Source: Lingula anatina (taxonomy: Eukaryota; Brachiopoda; Lingulata; Lingulida; Lingulidae). Taken from it: a stretch of 64,000 bases of DNA. Shown one piece after another: positions 25,801 to 40,000 of the stretch. The notes under the pieces were generated by a model that worked only from the letters and a program-made list of their open reading frames with translations, made no database searches and was not told the origin of the DNA. The number at the start of each line of letters is the position of its first letter. Position 1 is the stretch's first letter. A program made the translations under genes and the position numbers. The stretch covers positions 186,001 through 250,000 of the forward strand of contig NW_019775401.1 in assembly GCF_001039355.2 (NCBI RefSeq). Reading direction: 5' to 3'.

Positions 25801-28800
25801 TCCTTCCATTCAGTTGATTTAAAATGAAATTTGTATTGAGGTCAAGATAAATAAATGAAAACTTGTAATCCAAGTTTCACCTCTTTAGTTGTTTCAAGGA
25901 AAAATTCTAGGAAGTAATAGCAGTTTCATCTAGCAATCTTGCAAATGTTCTGTTTGCTTTCTTTGAACTTCTTTCAGCTACATGTAAGTGGTAATTTTAG
26001 ATGAACTAAAATTATGAATCTAATCAATGAGACTTTTGAAAAAAATGAAAGAGAAAAAAGAATGAAAGAAAAGAAAATTTTTTATTATAAGACTTTGATA
26101 TTTGACTAAGATTTTCAGTACTAAAGTGAGTCCACTATAAATGAGAAGATTCACTTCATCTTCCTGCTCTGCCCTTCACTACCTCTCATCTCCAAAAATA
26201 GCACTGAGGAAGATCTGGAATTTCATTCAGTGAAAAATTGACCAATGGCTAGGGTTGAAAATTTGATAGAATGATGGTAAACTACTTAGGAAACAGACAA
26301 GGAAGATCTATCCAGTGTCTGATTGAGAGAGATCAAAGCTGTCCCAAAGGCAGTCTGCTAGTTATGTAAGTTGACAGCAATTAATGGAGGGATAGGGACT
26401 TGTTTTGTTGAGAAGTGGACAGTGAAGAGTAAACAAAGGTTTTCAGTTACCCCAAACCTGGGAAATATCAGGATCATGATCATTACCAAAGAGAAATTGC
26501 ACAAGAGTTTGACTGATTGGTTTGTTTCCTGAACAACTGAATTATATTATTGATTTCATGCATGTCCAATTCTATTTTTGTTGCTGCTGAATTCTGCAGT
26601 GAAAGCAACATTTGGACCTCCATTGCAGTTAGAAAAAGAAAAAGCAAAATTACACATTATTACATATATTTTTTAATATANTATACGAAGGCGCGTGCTC
26701 GAGCTTGTGGTACAATATTCGGAGGCGGTATCGCTTCTCTGATCCTCTAGTTACATATATTTTTTAATATATATTTTCATTGGATTGAATTGAAAAATTT
26801 ATTAAATTCTCCTTTTTCATTAACTGAAAAACAACAGCAGGGCCTTTTCAATTCAATTATTTCTAAGAAAAAGAAATCCAGAACACTACTAATCCTATAA
26901 CCAAAAGTGAGAGAAATGGTTTAACAGTTGCCCTTTGAGATTCCCATGGCACATAATGGTGTGACCTGGATTGTACTGAGAAAAACAACTGAGTGCATCA
27001 TTCTTAACCTCCAACCATCTGCCATCACTTAATTAGGCCAGGGGCTGGGAGACAGTAAGGTGATTTTAACCCTTTAGTTTTTGCTATCTGACTTAATTCT
27101 GTTACTAGGGAAAACCAAGGCAGAGATGGGTTAATATCAACCACTGACAGATGTATGTTTTTTGTGTGTCTGAGCAGTTCTTATGTTGCAAAAGTACTGT
27201 GAAAAAGGAAGAAAATAGTTAATCCTTTTGTTTTACAGGTCCCTTTATGGGTTATATGAAATGGAAACTTTTGGCATAGACATACAGAAAGCATGGCATT
27301 TTTTTTTCACTTCAGCTCTCAATATAAGATGAATCACTCCGATGGAGCAAAGCAAATATCAATACATTGTTATATACATACATTTATCGAAATGTAGAAC
27401 AAAAAAATTGAAGTTGGGTTCCAAGATACTCATGGTAATGTATGACAAATACCTCCAACTGGTGATTTTTGCAAATAGTTTTTCTCCCTAGTTTAATCTT
27501 GCCCTTGATTAGCCAAGCTTTAGAAAGTAATAGGTACAAAACTTTTTTGCCTTGACCTTTTGAGCACTATGATAGCAATATAATGATCAGGTGTGATATT
27601 TGTACATGCTATAAAGACCACTTCGAACCCTAATGCTAAATACTCAAGGCAGTTTAAATAGTAAGTATAAATTGAATGTCAACAAATCATCATTAGAAGA
27701 GAACATCCCTTATGTTTGACAGGATTTAACCTGGTCAAAAAGTCAAGAGGTACAATCTGGGTTTGAGTTTGGGCTCAAATGCTAAGAAATGTCTTACTTC
27801 CACAGAAAATGTACCAGACAAACAGTTAATTGGTCATAAGTTCCCACACGTTGTGAACATAATTCTGTCTGTTTGCTTTGCAATAACATGGGACACAAGT
27901 CATAATAAATGATTGTAATTCTCTGTTTGCTTGGGAAAAACAGTTTGTTTTAACCCCACTTAGATCATGGCTAAACGCAAACAAAATTGCAGTAGTACTG
28001 TTCTCCTTTTTACTCAAGGCACAGTATACAGTAATTCTAGAATCCTGTCCTTTTATAACTTATTTGTTAGTGTGTTGTACACATCCTCTTGGACTAGAAT
28101 TTTACTACAGATAAGCTATGAAAACACTTGCTATGGCAGGGGGAAAAAGCCTGTGGACCACCGCCTTTCGGGATGCCACCACTTGTTACTTTGATTTGGT
28201 GTGTCACCTAAGGTTGAGAAGTTTGCAACTAAATTGTTGAACTGTGAAAGCAAGCTTTGTTAATACCTTGCAGAATTAGCCATGTAGCAAGCTCTAATGG
28301 TGGTCCACAGCTGGACATTTTCATTACCTTTTTTTGGTTAAAAACTAAAATGATGAAAATAATTACATTTCAGAGTGTCGGTTCAGATTACCCTGATAAT
28401 TTTCCATGCTGAGTGATATTATGCTTCAGCTAGGAAACAAGTGCTTAGAAGATTTGAGAACGGTATTAATTCACCTGTGATTGTTACAGACAGTAATTCT
28501 CAAGGATATTTGATTTGAAGATAAACTTGATGGTTAAGGACCTTGTGGACCTTATGTCTCAACACAAATGGCAAAAAATACCATTTACTTTCCAATTGTA
28601 GTAAGACACATTTCATTTAAATTTTGTAGATCAAACTTACTACATATATTCTCAGCAAACCATCTTACTATTAGAAGCCTGAGGACTGGGTGCCAACCTC
28701 CTGGTAGCACCATTTTAGCCTGGCAGTGAGTTCTGCTAGGGTCACTCTCCTGCAAATGGGATATTTTCCAGACTACTTATTTGCCACTTTTCCAGAAATT

Positions 28801-31800
28801 GGATATTTTTGTGTATTAATTTAAAAGGCACAAACAATTTTTTTGCTATCTGCAACTTTTTTTCAACATTTTGGAAGAATTGGCTTTGTGTCCAACTCTT
28901 TTTTCTAAATGTTTGAAAAGTGCAAACTGGTTTTCCCTTAATTGTTTTTAAAAGTTTTGTATAATTTTAATCATGTTAATATTTAAGAATTAATTGCTAT
29001 GCTCTGTGGTTGTCTGATTGAAAAAAAAACTTATCTTTCTCAGTAGAAACATTTACACTACGGTTGTGATTGCTACTTCACTTAATCATCTAACAGATCA
29101 TGGTTTGGTGTGCGCTTCTATATTCCAATGGTTTGCGTATAGGTACAAGTAGAGCGCAAAAATTGCAAACAATGTATAGTAAACAAATTGCCAGTCGGTA
29201 CTTATGTTGTAAAAGTCATTTCATTCTTCACATAATGCAAAAGTTGATATTCTCATTACACTTCCAGCATAATTACAACACATTATATTGCGCTATAAAT
29301 TTTAACTCTTAGTTGTTATCATAAGGAATTATTAATCTGGGTAGATTGCAAAAAATAAATGCAAATATGAACAAACCCTTAAATACATTTCTTTGACACT
29401 GAGGTCAGTGCTGGCCCTGATTACGCCCTTGATGCAGCTATTGCATCAATTAACTTTTTTGGAATACCAAACCTTCAGAATACTGATCCCCCCCCCCCTT
29501 TTTTTTTTTGGAATACCAAGCTTTCAGAAAATAGAGCTGAAGATGATCGCAAACCACCTTAGCTGCTGACATTAAGTGTGGGGTCAAAGATGAAAATAGA
29601 CTGGTATTCTGTGGTGAAAAATGAAATGAAAGAATCTAATGAGATACTACTAAACTTAATGTCTTAACTGTACTCTAAAGCGCCTTGTGAAACCATTTCT
29701 CACAAGTAACAATAGCATATCACCATGATCAAGCCTTGCTCCTTTAACATTAGAGCAAATGTGATTATGGGGTCTGTAGCACAGTATTCAGTACACATTC
29801 ACTGTTGCTGCAACATCTCAGATGGTGCTAGTGATCTATACACAGTGTTGGTGGGCTGAGCAAGTCACCAAATTTAATTTGTGTGAAGAATGTAAGCAGG
29901 CAAGTTGCTCTGTTGAACTAGAAATAGTCCTTATCATATAATTGTTCAGTTTCTTTTTCTTGGATTGTTAGATTTTATTTGGTATTTAGATTGCTGTGTG
30001 TTATTTGCTGTCAAAGTAAGTGATGAAGTATTTTCATCCCATCCATTTTCGTTGTTTTTTCCCCCTTTTAAAACCAGAATAGGTCAGGTGCACAAGCTGT
30101 TAGAAGTCATAGGTGACATCAATAAATATCAGCTCACACAGGGCTTTGTAATAACTAAATTGAAAAAACTAATTTGTGTGTTCAATGAGGAGAGTAAGAA
30201 GAAAATTCTAATTGACGTTGGCATTGTTTGGCATGATGAAGACTAAACTTCCAAAAATTAGTAAATGGATTCTATAATTTCTAGAGAACAGTGCAAGGTT
30301 AACTCAGTGCCTTATCTTTGTATTTATCAAAAAAAAAAAAAAAAAAAAAAGATGGCTATGAGAGTAAACGAATTTGTAAGAAAAAAAAATGATGACGTCC
30401 AAAAAGAAACCAAGGTATTTAGATAGAAGACATGCCCAGTGACAGAAATGGCAGCAATCATTATTTAATGGACTACTGAGATATTATAGGTTTTGTCTTT
30501 CACAACTGAAGAAAAGCTCCTTATTCAGGTTAATCTTTTTCATTGTCTTCTTCCAGGTAGCTATCATGTACCATGATGCCAGTATTGGTAATGCTGTCAA
30601 CTTGGTCATTGTCAGGATGTTACTGTTGAAAAAGGACGAGGTAAGGCTGAGGTAGGAGAACTGATTATATGGGATCTAGATCCCCTCTTCCCACCAACTA
30701 AATATATCTATTTGTAGAATTTATTAAAATGAAGATGGTGGGCATATTATATTGATTATTTAAGGTCATCAGTTTTTTTCTTCTTCTATAAACAAGATGC
30801 AGACTGGCTATACAGATAAACAGTGGTATATTCACTTTTATCTTTGTTTGAAGCATGATAGGTTGTTTTCATTTACAACATGTTTAGACCAGGAAGCAGT
30901 ATGCCTAATGCATTACATCTTACATTGAATTGAGTGATAATGTGTTATAAATGTCTCAACCCTGCCCTAATGTTACCATGATAAATCAATTTATATGGTA
31001 CAGTCTGTATTGGACTGGTTAAACATCCCCAGGTACCTTTTTGATATCAAATCATTTAACATAAATTGTGTCTTACAGGAGGGCTTAAAGATCAACAATC
31101 ATGCAGACAATTCTTTGAAAAGTTTCTGTAAATGGCAGAATTCAATGAACCCTAAGGATGATTCCCATCCAAACCACCATGATGTGGCTGTTCTGCTTAC
31201 ACGGTAAGATGAATTTTGTGTGAACAAGCTGTATTTAAGCGCTATCTATATACCCAGGAATGCTCACAATTAATTTATGCCTCCAACAGTATTTTTTAAT
31301 CAAAAAGACAGACATCCTTATTCACCATTCTGTATATAATATTGGGGATCAAAATACCAGCCAGAATTATCTGAATATAAAAATTCCATAATATTGTTTG
31401 GAGAAAAACATACTGATAAATGTAAAGAAGAACTGTCATAGTTAATACACCTTAAGATCTTTTGCTCCCTCTTAAGATACACAGAAAACTTAATGTCAAT
31501 TCATTGAATGAATGAATCCATTATTACACACGTAACTTTTTGATAAACTTTTAGGTACAATATCTGTTCTCGTCTGAATGAGCCGTGTAGTACCTTGGGT
31601 TTGGCAGAGGTAACTGGTTTATGTCAGCCGCACCGAAGTTGCAACATCAATGAGGACACGGGCCTAGCCTTGGCGTATACAGTTGCACACGAACTTGGGC
31701 ACAAGTAAGTAGTGTTCAGAACATGAATGTTACATCAGTGCATAAGGCTTTCTAAACTAACTGTCAAGATCAAAGAAGTTGGTGTAATTAGCTGCAGGAA

Positions 31801-34800
31801 AGAAAGATGTTTGCTGAAATAATGCGACAATAGTAAACATTACAAGTATACTCAATTAATGAGTCAATGAAAGGCCTGTTTTTGAAAAAAATTAAATTCA
31901 GGTTCCAATTAGTCATCTTGAGAAACTTCTCAAATTCTGTTTAGATATCTGTTTTGTAGATCTCTTAATACCTGCTTGGCTTTTGCCAAAAAAAATTGAT
32001 TAAAATAGTCTTTATTTTCCTACCAACATCATTACTTCTGGTCTCAAACCTGGATAATATGTTCCTCTTATTGATGCTCCCCTTACATGGTTTCTGTTTA
32101 ACACAGCGTATAAGATTACACAAGAGCGTCTAGTCCTGGTTATATGATACTGAAGACAGAGATGATTAGACATGCTCCTGCAAGACTACTGATGTGGGAC
32201 AAGATGGAATTCTTGTCAAGTTGGGCTGTGTCACTTGAAACATGATGACAAGAGAGGTGTAATTGGGTCTTGAATTCTAGTCTTTTGTTCCCCCACTTGT
32301 TTCTTGTGAAGCAAGCTTTTGATGATCTGCTGGCAAATTTCACACGCTAAGAGGATGTATTGAAAAGAATATTAACACCTAATCCAGGAAAGAACTCATC
32401 AAGATAGCAAGCCCTGAGGAACTGAGTGTTTGACCTCTGGGTGGGGGAGAACCACTTTGTCTTTGCACAATTTTGCGAAAGCCAAGTGTGGGTACTCTGT
32501 GCCTTTAGTTTGGAATGTGACAGGCTTCCCCCTGCCCCTAATTGGTTTGTTAAATGGTTACCAGAAGTATAACTGGCATTTTTATTGTTTCTTTCTTTTT
32601 CATCTTTTGAAGTTTGTAGGTGTCTGTTTTGGTCTTTGGTGTTATGCTTTTAGTTTTTCTGTTCTTAAAAACGACTACAATTTCTGGAGAAATTGTAATT
32701 TTGTCAATAAATGCTTTTCATGCATGTTCTCTTCTGTTTATAATAGTGCTGCTTTTTTATCAGTTCTTTAAGAGGTTTATATTGCCATGGTGGAATAGCT
32801 AAAAATGTCCTTCTTTCCCATTAGCACAGTACGGAGCATCATTTTCAAGCGGTATTTTGGAAAAATTATGCAAAATTGCTTCCTTCCTCTGGAAGTGGTG
32901 GAATTCCTTACAAAAATATACATTTGGGCCAGAAGCCCCCTGCCGTATTGATTTGATTCAAATGCACATTTAAATTGTAAGTAGATTACAACGATAAGCT
33001 TTTATTTAGTTACACGTGCTTTTCTCCATTTATAGGAAAAAGACATTGTAGGGCGAAATCCATATATATTCCATGTTAAAAGCATTAAGTCATAAATTTT
33101 GGACATGGTGTTGGTTAAGAAAAAGTTGTCAAAATGTTTCAACAATTTAAAAACGTTTTTACCCATGCCTTTTTTGGCTCTTCTTTCTATTTAGAATTTG
33201 CCATCTTGCCAAAATGAAATTACTTCAGCTGGTAGAAATCTGTTAAATATTAAAAAATTTGTTTCAATATTGAACACAATGCAGTAATAATGAAATGAAT
33301 ACTTGCAGTCTCAAATGCTGAAAGCTGGAATTATAAAAATGCAAGACACTTGCCCTTGTAGTTTAAGTAAAATTCATGTAAGATTGAGCCCAGCTCCGTC
33401 AATATTTTTGCAGAAACAATATTATACCTGGGCTCCATTTAGCTCACTCTTGTAAAGCATCACTGACATTTGTTTTGGCATTATTTCATGTGTTGCCATG
33501 TCATAATTGTGCATTTTTCACCAAACTGATTTTGAAAATTGCAGATTCTCAAAATAAACAAGTTTTCAAATTTGGCTGGATATTATTTTCTTTTTTATTT
33601 AAAAAATGAAAGAAAAATAAGAAAGAAAAGAACAGTGTATATCCATTGGCAATGATATTGATATTTTTCCAGTTTTGGCATGAAGCATGACACTGAGAAG
33701 AATGGTTGTGAGGCAGTACCTGGGGCACATCAACATGTAATGGCACCTCAGCTTACAGCAGACAACAAGCCCTTGATATGGTCTAATTGTAGTAGGACTT
33801 CTATCACAAGATTTCTTGAGTGAGTAAAAAAAGGTGTAATGTACTTTTATTTGAAGACACTGAAACTAAGCACTGTGTGGAAGATTTTCAGCCAAGACAA
33901 AGTTCTGTGTGCTCTCCAATTAACGATTTTTTAAATGATGAGGGCAGTGGGTTTTGTATCTAATTTTGAAAGCCACGTGGCATTATATCAATTGAAATTT
34001 TTACAAGAGTTTATGCAATGAAAAATTTAAAGTTTTACTAGATAGGTATGTAATCAACTGTTACATTTCAGTCGTAACTGGGGTTACTGTTTGGAGGACG
34101 AGCCTGCAGATCACAAATTTGCGCAAACAAACTTGCCACCAGGTGTCATGTACGATGCTGATCACCAGTGTCGTCTGCAATATGGGCCAGAGGCTTCACA
34201 CTGTAAGGGCATTGAGGTAATCTTGTGCACTTTGCCTTAGCAGCATTTATGTATAACAAATTCAGTGATATGTAAAGAATTCTTAGGCCATGTTTTCACG
34301 TGAGAATCTCTGGAGTTGCCTCCTACAACTGCAGAGTTTGTTTTAAATTAATTTGAAGTTTTAATCACATTTTTTTTCAAAGAACAGAGTATATAAATTG
34401 GTTTTAGTATTTATGAAAGCATACTCTGCATCCAGTTCAAAGTGACTGGTTGAATAAAAACTTAAGTCGCATTCACAACAGACAATCCGTGAACTAGCTG
34501 ATCCACGGATCAAATATAGTGTATCCCACTTAAAAGCAATGCTGCATAATCACCTAATGATCTCCCCGCCTGCCACACTCGCCATCCCTACAGGACCTTA
34601 GCAATTCAGAGCTGAGATTCAATGCGTTTCATTACTAGGTCCCTACACGCCTGGCGTGTGGTAGGCAGGGAGACCACCAAGGGGTTATGCAGCATGGCTT
34701 TTAAGTGGGATAGGCCATATATGATCCATGGACCAGTTAGTCCATGGATTATCTGCTCTGAATGTGTCTTTAAAATTGTCGTTTCTGTATATGAAAGTTT

Positions 34801-37037
34801 TATTAACCTGATCATTTTTCCTGAAATTTCCCATTATCCATATAAGCCAAAAATTAGCTAGGTAGTTTGAAATTCGCTACTCATTTCCCAGTGTTAAATT
34901 TTACCCTTGATTTTTTTTTTTTTTTAGAATGTTTGTTCCATATTGTGGTGTCGTATTGACAATCGTTGCTTGACACGTCTAGAGACAGCAGCAGAAGGAA
35001 CGCGGTGTAAGGAGAACATCACGGGATACCTGGCAGAATCTGACTCTGAGATGGTGCGTCCATAATGATTACAGTAGCTGTAGTGACAGTTTAATGAAAA
35101 TTAATTATATGATTACAGTTTTTATCCTATCCTAAGAAAATTTTATAACAGTTTGGTGCAAGCCATTGTAAGACACAAATTGTAGAGCTGTGACTCAGTG
35201 GCTTGTAATGTTCAAGTTAATTAATAATCTTTTTTACTTTATAATCTTAAATTTAAAGAATGGAAAAAAATCAGGAGCCATGTCTTGCTTGTGAATTGAT
35301 ATATTTATTGTCTTCTGTACTTTGTTTTAGTGGTGTTTCAATGGAGAGTGTACAGTGATGGGAGAGCGGCCAGAGGCTATAGATGGCAACTGGGGCATGT
35401 GGTCTGGCTGGACTGGGTGTAGTAGGAGCTGTGGAGCAGGAGTCAAGTATTCTGAAAGACACTGTGATAACCCACCGTAAGTGTAGCTTACAGGGAAGCA
35501 GTGATAATGACAATATACTTCTTATATGGAGCATTGCGCCTTACATAATAATTAATATGTTAAAAACACTGACTGTAAAACAAACCATAACATGACTAAA
35601 ATATTTAACCATCATTTGAAATAATCCAGGCTGTGTCTTTCAAAATCAGTTTAAGAAACAATATAGGTACATCTGTTTTGCAGAATTTTCATATCGGAGA
35701 ATTTATCATAAACACTCCTAGGTTTGTAAATTACCTTTATTTTGCAAACTTATTTCTAAATTCTCAGTTTCCAAATGAATGCTTCCCTTGTGAAGTATTT
35801 CAGCCTTGTTTGATAAGATTTAGCCAATATTTGAAAATGACCTAAGCAATTGGTCCTTTTAAATAGTATCTGATTGCAAATCCAAAATTGAGTGCTTGTA
35901 AATATTCAATGATACTGTAAATAATCACTCATGGATAAATAAGCAAGGTGATAAAAAACTTATCAACAAATTACTTAAGCAAGCCAACAATCTGTTGCTT
36001 TAAGTGAAGCAGTTAAAAACAGTAATTTCACCACAAATGTGATCAGATGGATTTTTAAGATCCATAGCTTTTTTTCTGTTAAGATCTCTTTCATCACCTT
36101 AGGAGGGAAAACAACATATTTTGGAAAGCATTTTAGGTGAACCTGAATGTAATTGTTATTGAGGGGAAAATGGAGCTGTTTCTTTTGTTTTCCGACTGGC
36201 TTGTTGCAGACTGGAGGAGGGAGTGCTGATGTGAATGTCTTACTTGGTCATGGTTGCCAGCTAGTCTGGTATGGTTGGTGTGTCACATATGGTTATTTGT
36301 CACAACCAATGTGACACATACTTAGTCTTTTGGCTGCTGCTTAAGATGGTAGAAACATTGACAAACATGTTTGTTACGACCACATCCAGAGTGTTTAGAG
36401 AAGCATTGTCAGAGACAGTAAATCATGTTTGTAATGACTTTGTGAAAAAATGCATTGGAAATCAGTCAAATATCACTTTTTCTAAAAAGGGTGGAAGATA
36501 ATCATATTGCCAACAGCTGCGCGTCTGTTTACGACAGCTCACTCTAATCTTTCACTGGGGGCTTTGGCACAGCTGTATCAAAAAGTCTTTATCTGTCCCA
36601 TCAGTCTGACCTGAAACTTTGCAACAAGGACTTTGTCTTGCATCAGGCGACTAAACAACCTAAAATCAAGGTTAAAATTGTTTTTTACTTGATATTGAAT
36701 TTCAGAATGCTCACATATCTTCATGCATCTGCTAGTACTTTTAAAAGAATGTACAGTTCAGCCTAAGAACAGAAGTTCAGGGATATTTTTATGTAAAACA
36801 ATACGATTCTTTAAGATTTAAAAATATATGAAATATCTTATAAATTAATAATAAAAGCAAGAAATTTGAAAATGGCACAATATTTTTCTTAAAATTTATA
36901 CATTCATTTCAATGTTAAGGACAAACTTTTCCTTGTAAATAAATAAAAGATATAATTTTATTATTAGTCCGTCCAATGGAGGAAAATATTGCCTTGGTGA
37001 GAGGAAAAGATACAGAATATGCAATACTAAAGTGAGT

Positions 37038-37083
<46 letters not shown>

Positions 37084-40000
37084 AATATTTGGTTTCAGTG
37101 CACTTCGAATTCATTATAAGAGGTTATAGTGCATTTCATATTTGAACTTAACCAGCCTCTCTCAGTCAGGGTTGAAGTCAAGTTAGCCCCATTACCTTAC
37201 TTGGTACACTATCTATCATAGTAATGTATAAACAGTCTTTGTTTTTTGTCCTTGATTTTAATGCTTCAATCATTCTGAAGAAAGAAATATGTGAATAGCC
37301 CTTTGTGATATATGGTTGTGTCATTTGGTGCAGATACAGCAAGAAAAATGCCTTCTTGATTTGAATTTTTTAGTTGATATTTTTAACAAATTTTGAAATA
37401 TAGTTTGAAATTGACCTGTTGTTTGATCATTTTATTAGAATGCATTTTAAGGTTTACATAGCTATAAACCAATCCATATTTATTTTTAGTATATAAATAT
37501 AACTGACTGACCTTTTTTCAGTCGTGCCCAGAAGGAGAACCAGATTTCTTAGAAAGTCAATGTGCAGAGTTCAACTACATTCCTTACAAAAATGGTTTAT
37601 ATGAATGGGAGCCAGTTCCTTCACCATGTAAGGTTTTTTCTCTTTTTGACATTGATAATATATAGTTTAAGATGATTACAATTATGTTTTGAATACTTTT
37701 ATCTTTCATTTGCTTTAAAACACCATCACAAATTAAAGATGATATTTTTGGTAATTTGCCAAATATTTTGTATATGATTTAAGGTAATATACCAGTTTTA
37801 TGGCTGTAATACTTTTTTTATTAATTTAAACCTGTATGAAAATTCAATTCATTTAAACTAGTGAACCCGTGCCAGCTCCATTGTAAACCAGTTAACAAGT
37901 TCTTCTCTGTGATGTTGAGGGACATTGTAAAAGATGGGACTCCATGCAAGCTTGGGACTAGAAACATGTGCATTAGTGGAAGATGTAGGGTAAGTGTGCA
38001 AGGATTTTCCAGGAAAAATAGACAGGCCTGTTTCCAGTGTATATCAGTTAACAGACTGAAATTGGTTGTAAAAAGATATACATGCCCAAGTTGACCTAAA
38101 ACATGTATGTTATGTTAGTATTATTGAAATTGAGCTAGTTGAAAATTTGACTTTTGTTTCATTTTATCGTTGCTTCTGAAGCACTTTTTAATAGGAAATT
38201 GTGTGGTAACCATTTATTTCTAGCATATTGGTTGTGACTGGGTAATAGACTCTGAAGCTAAAGAAGACCGCTGTGGGGTGTGTCATGGTGATGGAAGGGC
38301 ATGTACCACAGTCAAAAAAGAATTTAAAGATGTACAAGGTTTAGGTAAGCACTCACTTCCATTATCTGCAGCTGTGGGCCCCGTTTTCATGAAGCTTTAA
38401 TGAAGACTAAAAATGTTAACTTTCATGTGCAAATTTTACCCTATTGTCCATAAAGAGGTCTTGTCAAAATTTTTTAGATGTGAGACAATATCTGTGTAAT
38501 TTTATCATCTGTTTATATTCTAGATATTTTTGCTTGTTTATATACCAACTACATTGTCTATTTATCAGGCTATGTGGAAGCCACGGTTATCCCAGAAGGA
38601 GCCAGGAACATTCGAGTTGAGGAGGTGGCCGAGGCCAATAACTATCTTGCTATAAAGGACAAGAAAGGGGACTATCTTCTCAATGGCCACTGGTATATTC
38701 AGTGGAGTGGGGACTACAAGGTGGCAGGCACCACACTGAGGTATGACAGAGTTGGCAACAAGGAGAGCTTCAGTGCTGCTGGACCTATCAAAGAACCATT
38801 GCATATTATGGTAGGTAAATTTGAGTTGTGATATCAAGACAATTAAATTGTGCTGTTCCTGTTATTCACTGATGTTGTTATGTTACTGTCAAGCTTTCCC
38901 TCCTTTTTATGTAAGTCAAAATGCTGACTTATCAGGTAAGTTGCAGTGCTTCAAAAAAAAAAAAAAAAAAAACAATAGCTAGTTTTCTTCTGTTTCATCA
39001 ACATTTGTTACATATTTCAAGCAGTTGATGTCACAGTGCTCTGCTTACTACACAGACCTGAATAGAATATCTAAAAATGTTTTTATTAATTGATAAAAAG
39101 CTAGTATATAATTTATGTAAGTTAAAAGCATTTTCTGTGTTGTAACATCTTCATTGAAATAAAAACATACTGCAGCTTGTTTTATCATACCTCTACTTTT
39201 GTTCTTTTAGCTTTTGTTCCAGTCTATCAACCCAGGCGTTGTGTTTGAGTACACAGTACCCAATGAAAATGCCACAGAGAGGGAGCCAGTGTTCCTATGG
39301 GAGTTCACTGATTGGACACACTGCACTGCTTCCTGTGGTGGAGGTAACTTATGAGTATATGTTCAAAAACAGTTCCAACACTATTTGTAATTAAATTATG
39401 TAATGGAGGAAATACCCCAATTTATCTAAAACAGCTGTAAGTATGAATGGGGCATTTTAGGACATACATTGCACCAGTAAGTTGCTTTCCTTTCCCTTAA
39501 AATGTATACCATTATATTTTATTCAATTGCTGCTTTTTAGGATTCCAGCGGCGTGTTGTTGTGTGTACAGAGGTGGAGGCAGGTGTGGTGGATGATGAGT
39601 ACTGTAATATGACATCCAGACCTGAAGACAAACAGAAAAGCTGTAATGAACACTTGTGTCCAGCAAGGTAATTATTGAAATAATGGTAATATATGATAAT
39701 GATATTTTTTAGAGTCTAAGGTAAGGACGTGGGACACAGTAGCTGCCTTTGTGAGCTTAAATGGCTGTTTAAAACAGGTCTGAAACGGGTGACAAATGAC
39801 AAATGACAAAAATTTCAAGATGCAAAGGTTCCTTGTAGTGATCTCAACACGATCTGTTTGTCTGGTCATGTCAGTTAGGCATTTTTTGGTGAAATAATCA
39901 ATATGATTTAAATTCTGTTTAATCGCATAACTAGGGAGGGGAGTGTACCAGGGATCCTGGTAGTTCAAATATAGAAAACATGTTGTCACAAAAAGAATAT

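Noticed and set aside
29965-30246. 93-codon frame in an ADAMTS intron with protein-like wording near its end
   Set aside because: Starts at TTG, matches no family, and is not linked by compatible splice sites to the ADAMTS reading frame. Possibly chance or a decayed insertion.
38565-38837. Minus-strand frame opposite the spacer exon, and its partner at 42322-42699
   Set aside because: Shadow of the conserved plus-strand ADAMTS spacer exon, whose frame and splice sites are clear.
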